Source of the DNA: Candidatus Bathyarchaeota archaeon
GTDB taxonomy: Archaea > Thermoproteota > Bathyarchaeia > Bathyarchaeales > Bathycorpusculaceae
Assembly (NCBI GenBank): GCA_018396615.1
Contig: JAGTQT010000003.1
Location: forward strand, 45,211-60,372
DNA: 15,162 nt
Direction: 5' to 3'
Under the pieces are notes generated by a model. The model searched no databases. It was not told where the DNA came from and saw nothing but the letters and a program-made list of their open reading frames with translations. The position numbers and the translations under genes are program-made. Positions 13,237 to 15,162 of the stretch are shown one piece after another (positions within the stretch are counted from its first letter, which is position 1; every line of letters begins with the position of its first letter).

Positions 13237-13926
13237 CTACTGTTTTTTTGCAGCGTTTGCGAACTCGAGCATGACGGAGTAGGGGTTTTTTGCTTTTACT
13301 ATGCCGCTTGCAACAAGTACGCCTTGCATGTCGAGTTTTAGGGCTGCTGCAACGTCTTCGCCACGGGTTATGCCTGCCCCGCAGAGTATCACTACTTCGG
13401 GGTTGACTTTTCGAACAAGCTTAACAGTGTCTGTGACGACTTCTGGTTTGGCTTTTGAGACCGGTATCCCTGTGCCTATGAGCTCTGGGGGTTCAACGGC
13501 TATTATGTCGGGTTGCAAAGTGGCTACGGCGGCGCTTATGCTGGGGTTGTTTGCGCAGACGCATGAGACTAGCTCTTTTTCCCGTGCTAGCTTCACGGCT
13601 TCGTCGATGTCGGAGAGCTTTAGCTGTTTTTCTGAGTGGTTGATCAGTGTTCCCATGGCGCCGGATTGCTTGACCGATTCAGCAAGCACGTGTCCTGTGT
13701 GTCCGCCTGGTTTTATTGGGTCTATGTGCTGAGAGAAAACTGGGATTTCGACAGCGTTAGCAATTGGGGCAATGTCGGCAGGCTGAGGGCAGACGCCTAT
13801 CGAGATTTTTGTCTCTTGGTGTACTTTTTCGGCCTCCTTTGCCAGCTTGATTGCTTGCTTTCCTGTTGCTTCAAGGTATGTCTTGAAGTTGACTAGGATA
13901 AGTGGGGGTTGCAGCTTTCTGTGCAA
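13237..13926 (-). CDS. tpiA: Triosephosphate isomerase, archaeal type
   Basis: A 229-residue enzyme interconverting dihydroxyacetone phosphate and glyceraldehyde 3-phosphate, directly after aldolase. It is of the short archaeal type (about 225-230 residues, usually tetrameric) compared with about 250 for bacterial and eukaryotic forms. Catalytic residues are N13 and K15 (LVNFKTY), H97 (INHSEK) and E145 (VEPPELIGTG), with ILCGAGITRGEDVAA and GVLVASGIVKAK as the phosphate-binding loops. The start is TTG at 13926, preceded by GGTGAA on the minus strand (13933-13938). No ATG or GTG lies in frame nearby, and the N-terminus fits the family. It leads the operon with DUF89 (13-nt gap) and debranching enzyme. 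The aldolase and phosphofructokinases of the same pathway lie on the other side of the window. Confidence 0.97.
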   Translation of the reverse strand: MHRKLQPPLILVNFKTYLEATGKQAIKLAKEAEKVHQETKISIGVCPQPADIAPIANAVEIPVFSQHIDPIKPGGHTGHVLAESVKQSGAMGTLINHSEKQLKLSDIDEAVKLAREKELVSCVCANNPSISAAVATLQPDIIAVEPPELIGTGIPVSKAKPEVVTDTVKLVRKVNPEVVILCGAGITRGEDVAAALKLDMQGVLVASGIVKAKNPYSVMLEFANAAKKQ

Positions 13927-13932
13927 GAAGCT

Positions 13933-14029
13933 TTCACCGTAACTAGCGTTGATCTAGAGTGTTATTATTGTTTTGGGAATAAAAAAGGGTGGGTTATCAT
14001 TAGTCAAAGCGGGTTTTCAGTGGGTTATC
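13933..14029 (-). promoter_or_regulatory. tpiA upstream region with short direct repeat
   Basis: The minus-strand Shine-Dalgarno GGTGAA is at 13938-13933, and A/T-rich TATA-like sequence (AATAATAAC on the minus strand) lies near 13957-13966. GTGGGTTATC occurs at 13989-13998 and again at 14020-14029, 31 bp apart; the second copy lies inside the end of the arginine decarboxylase gene. It could be an operator pair for the tpiA operon, but this is weak. Confidence 0.3.
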
Positions 14030-14577
14030 CTGATTTTTTTGGGCACGAAGACTGCTGCTGCAATCACAGTTGTCCAAAGACCGCTTTTGTCTCCGGTTGC
14101 TGACTGCGTGATGTTTGTTGTCTTGATTATCATGCCGCTTGTTTTGAAAAGCTGCTCTTTTTCGTGCCACGCGATTTCAGGGTCAAACTGTATGCCCATG
14201 GTTGTAGCCAGCATTGTTGCTGCGAGGTCTTCCGCGTAGTCTCCGGCTTTGTCGTCTGGTTGCCCGAAGGAGTGATGTTCAGATAGGTAGCCATAGTGCT
14301 TGCCTGAGGGGATAGCCACACCTATGGAGGAGGCAACAAGCCTGTGCGGCTCGTTAGTCGAGTTTCTTGCGAGCACAACGAAGGTTATCTCTCCAGGGCT
14401 TATCATTTTCAAGCCTTTCTCTCTGGGGATCAACGTGCAGCCTGGCGGGACGATGCTGGAAACGCTTACGATGTTGCAGTGCTGTATGCCTGCGTCTCTG
14501 AGGGCTAGCTCGAATGATTGTAGTTGTTCCTTGTGTTTGCCGACGCCTTTGGTTAGGAAGAAATATCTGGGAATCAT
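14017..14577 (-). CDS. pdaD: Pyruvoyl-dependent arginine decarboxylase
   Basis: A 186-residue proenzyme of the PvlArgDC family, which decarboxylates arginine to agmatine for polyamine synthesis (and, in archaea, agmatinylated tRNA). The self-cleavage site is VSVSSIVPPG, so the chain should break between S40 and S41, giving a beta subunit and an alpha subunit whose N-terminal serine becomes the pyruvoyl cofactor. Other family positions are FVVLARNST (66-74), ASSIGVAIP (82-90), GYLSEHHSFGQ with E100 as the probable proton donor, and DYAEDLAATML. The length matches family members of about 160-190 residues. ATG 14577 has no Shine-Dalgarno and a TATA-like ACTAATAAG near 14605-14613 on the minus strand, so the transcript may have little or no leader. 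It is divergent from orc1/cdc6 and probably precedes tpiA as a separate unit. Confidence 0.94.
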   Translation of the reverse strand: MIPRYFFLTKGVGKHKEQLQSFELALRDAGIQHCNIVSVSSIVPPGCTLIPREKGLKMISPGEITFVVLARNSTNEPHRLVASSIGVAIPSGKHYGYLSEHHSFGQPDDKAGDYAEDLAATMLATTMGIQFDPEIAWHEKEQLFKTSGMIIKTTNITQSATGDKSGLWTTVIAAAVFVPKKIRITH

Positions 14578-14647
14578 TTTGCAATATGGAAATAGACTTC
14601 TGCTTATTAGTCTTTTTGTTGCCTGAAAAAGACGCTCAGTTTCCGAG

Positions 14648-14687
14648 AAGTTTTATTGCCTAGTTGGCGAAGACAATACGTCGAGGT
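14648..14687 (+). promoter_or_regulatory. TATA box and Shine-Dalgarno of the orc1/cdc6 gene
   Basis: AAGTTTTATT at 14648-14657 is a TATA-like box giving a start near 14678. GAGGT at 14683-14687 is a ribosome binding site about 8 nt before the GTG start at 14696. Confidence 0.5.
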
Positions 14688-14695
14688 TTGATCTA

Positions 14696-15162
14696 GTGCA
14701 AGCCTACTCGAGCGTGTTTAAAGATGAAGCCAAGCTTGACATAAGCTATATCCCCAATAGTCTTCCTCACCGAGAAAAGGAGCTGAAACTTTTGACCGAG
14801 TTCTTCAGCTTTGCGCTTCACTCTCCTGAGAAGATGACGCAGCGACTAATAATAACAGGCGATGTCGGTACGGGCAAAACTGTGCTTTCCCAAAGGTTCG
14901 GAGCTAACATCGCGATGGAGGCAGCTAAACGCCGCCTTAACCTCAAATATGTTCATGTGAATTGCCGCGAATATCGCGGGCGTCTCTTCCTTATATTGCA
15001 GCATGTTGTTTCAGCTTTTCACCCGAATTTTCCGGCAAGAGGCTATTCTTCTGAGGAACTTCTACGCATTCTTATGCAGGTTCTGGATGAGGAAAACGCC
15101 TACGTTATTCTCTCTTTAGACGAATTTGACAGTGTCATCGACCGAGAAGGCTCAGAAGCGGA
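14696..15162 (+). CDS. Orc1/Cdc6-family replication initiator (AAA+ ATPase), truncated by window edge
   Basis: The N-terminal 155 residues of an Orc1/Cdc6-like AAA+ protein, which binds origin DNA and loads the MCM helicase in archaea. Family features are FKDEAKLDISYIPNSLPHRE (8-27), the Walker A loop GDVGTGKT (55-62), a core strand YVHVNCREYRGRLF (85-98), and a Walker B segment VILSLDEFD with D142 and E143. The start is GTG 14696, because it follows a good Shine-Dalgarno and directly precedes the conserved pre-AAA segment. The sensor, lid and winged-helix domains lie beyond the edge. Archaeal orc1/cdc6 genes often sit next to an origin, but the short divergent region before it shows no clear origin recognition box. 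A non-replicative Orc1-like ATPase remains possible until the C-terminus is seen. Confidence 0.93.
   Translation, partial: MQAYSSVFKDEAKLDISYIPNSLPHREKELKLLTEFFSFALHSPEKMTQRLIITGDVGTGKTVLSQRFGANIAMEAAKRRLNLKYVHVNCREYRGRLFLILQHVVSAFHPNFPARGYSSEELLRILMQVLDEENAYVILSLDEFDSVIDREGSEA

Noticed and set aside
14578..14695. Possible origin recognition boxes before orc1/cdc6
   Set aside because: Only an isolated TTTCC is visible, with no repeated inverted G-rich boxes of the archaeal type.
1..15162. CRISPR arrays, defence islands or biosynthetic clusters
   Set aside because: No regularly spaced repeats, Cas proteins, toxin-antitoxin pairs or biosynthetic enzymes are visible. The window is mainly central metabolism and housekeeping.

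Overview
The window looks archaeal. Most genes are preceded by an A/T-rich TATA-like box at archaeal spacing. It encodes an archaeal-type short triosephosphate isomerase, a pyruvoyl-dependent arginine decarboxylase, an Orc1/Cdc6 initiator, and an archaeal-type SRP (7S) RNA with a helix 8 motif. The mixture of these genes with a bacterial-type class II fructose-bisphosphate aldolase and two PfkA-type phosphofructokinases, plus small conserved archaeal proteins, suggests an uncultured lineage such as Bathyarchaeia. That placement is inference, not proof.

Layout. 1-2.4 kb holds a partial M55 D-aminopeptidase (minus), a 74-aa conserved small protein, a gene-poor 0.5-kb stretch, a GIY-YIG protein, a 46-aa desulforedoxin-like protein and a probable 54-aa minus-strand protein. 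2.5-6.9 kb holds a membrane-anchored GOLD-like protein, then aldolase and a first phosphofructokinase in an operon. A second phosphofructokinase runs tail-to-tail with the first, and a sugar-phosphate-isomerase-like TIM barrel follows. 7.0-8.6 kb holds a DUF3788 protein (minus), then a flavodoxin flanked by an exact 22-bp direct repeat whose second copy is the promoter region of the SRP RNA gene. 8.7-10.2 kb holds a single-pass membrane protein and a GalT-like nucleotidyltransferase. 10.3-13.9 kb is a minus-strand operon: triosephosphate isomerase, DUF89 phosphatase, glycogen debranching enzyme. 14.0-15.2 kb holds pyruvoyl-dependent arginine decarboxylase (minus) and the divergent start of an orc1/cdc6 gene cut by the window edge.

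How the genes work together. Debranching enzyme, GalT, two phosphofructokinases, aldolase and triosephosphate isomerase cover much of a route from stored glucan or hexose phosphate to triose phosphate. The DUF89 protein is plausibly a clean-up phosphatase for side products of that route. The most interesting points are three. The phosphofructokinase pair has opposite cosubstrate signatures (Asp104/Lys124 versus Gly104/Ala125). The SRP RNA promoter is duplicated around the flavodoxin gene. Several very small genes would be missed by length-filtered annotation. I see no CRISPR array, tRNA, rRNA, transposase or convincing new defence system.
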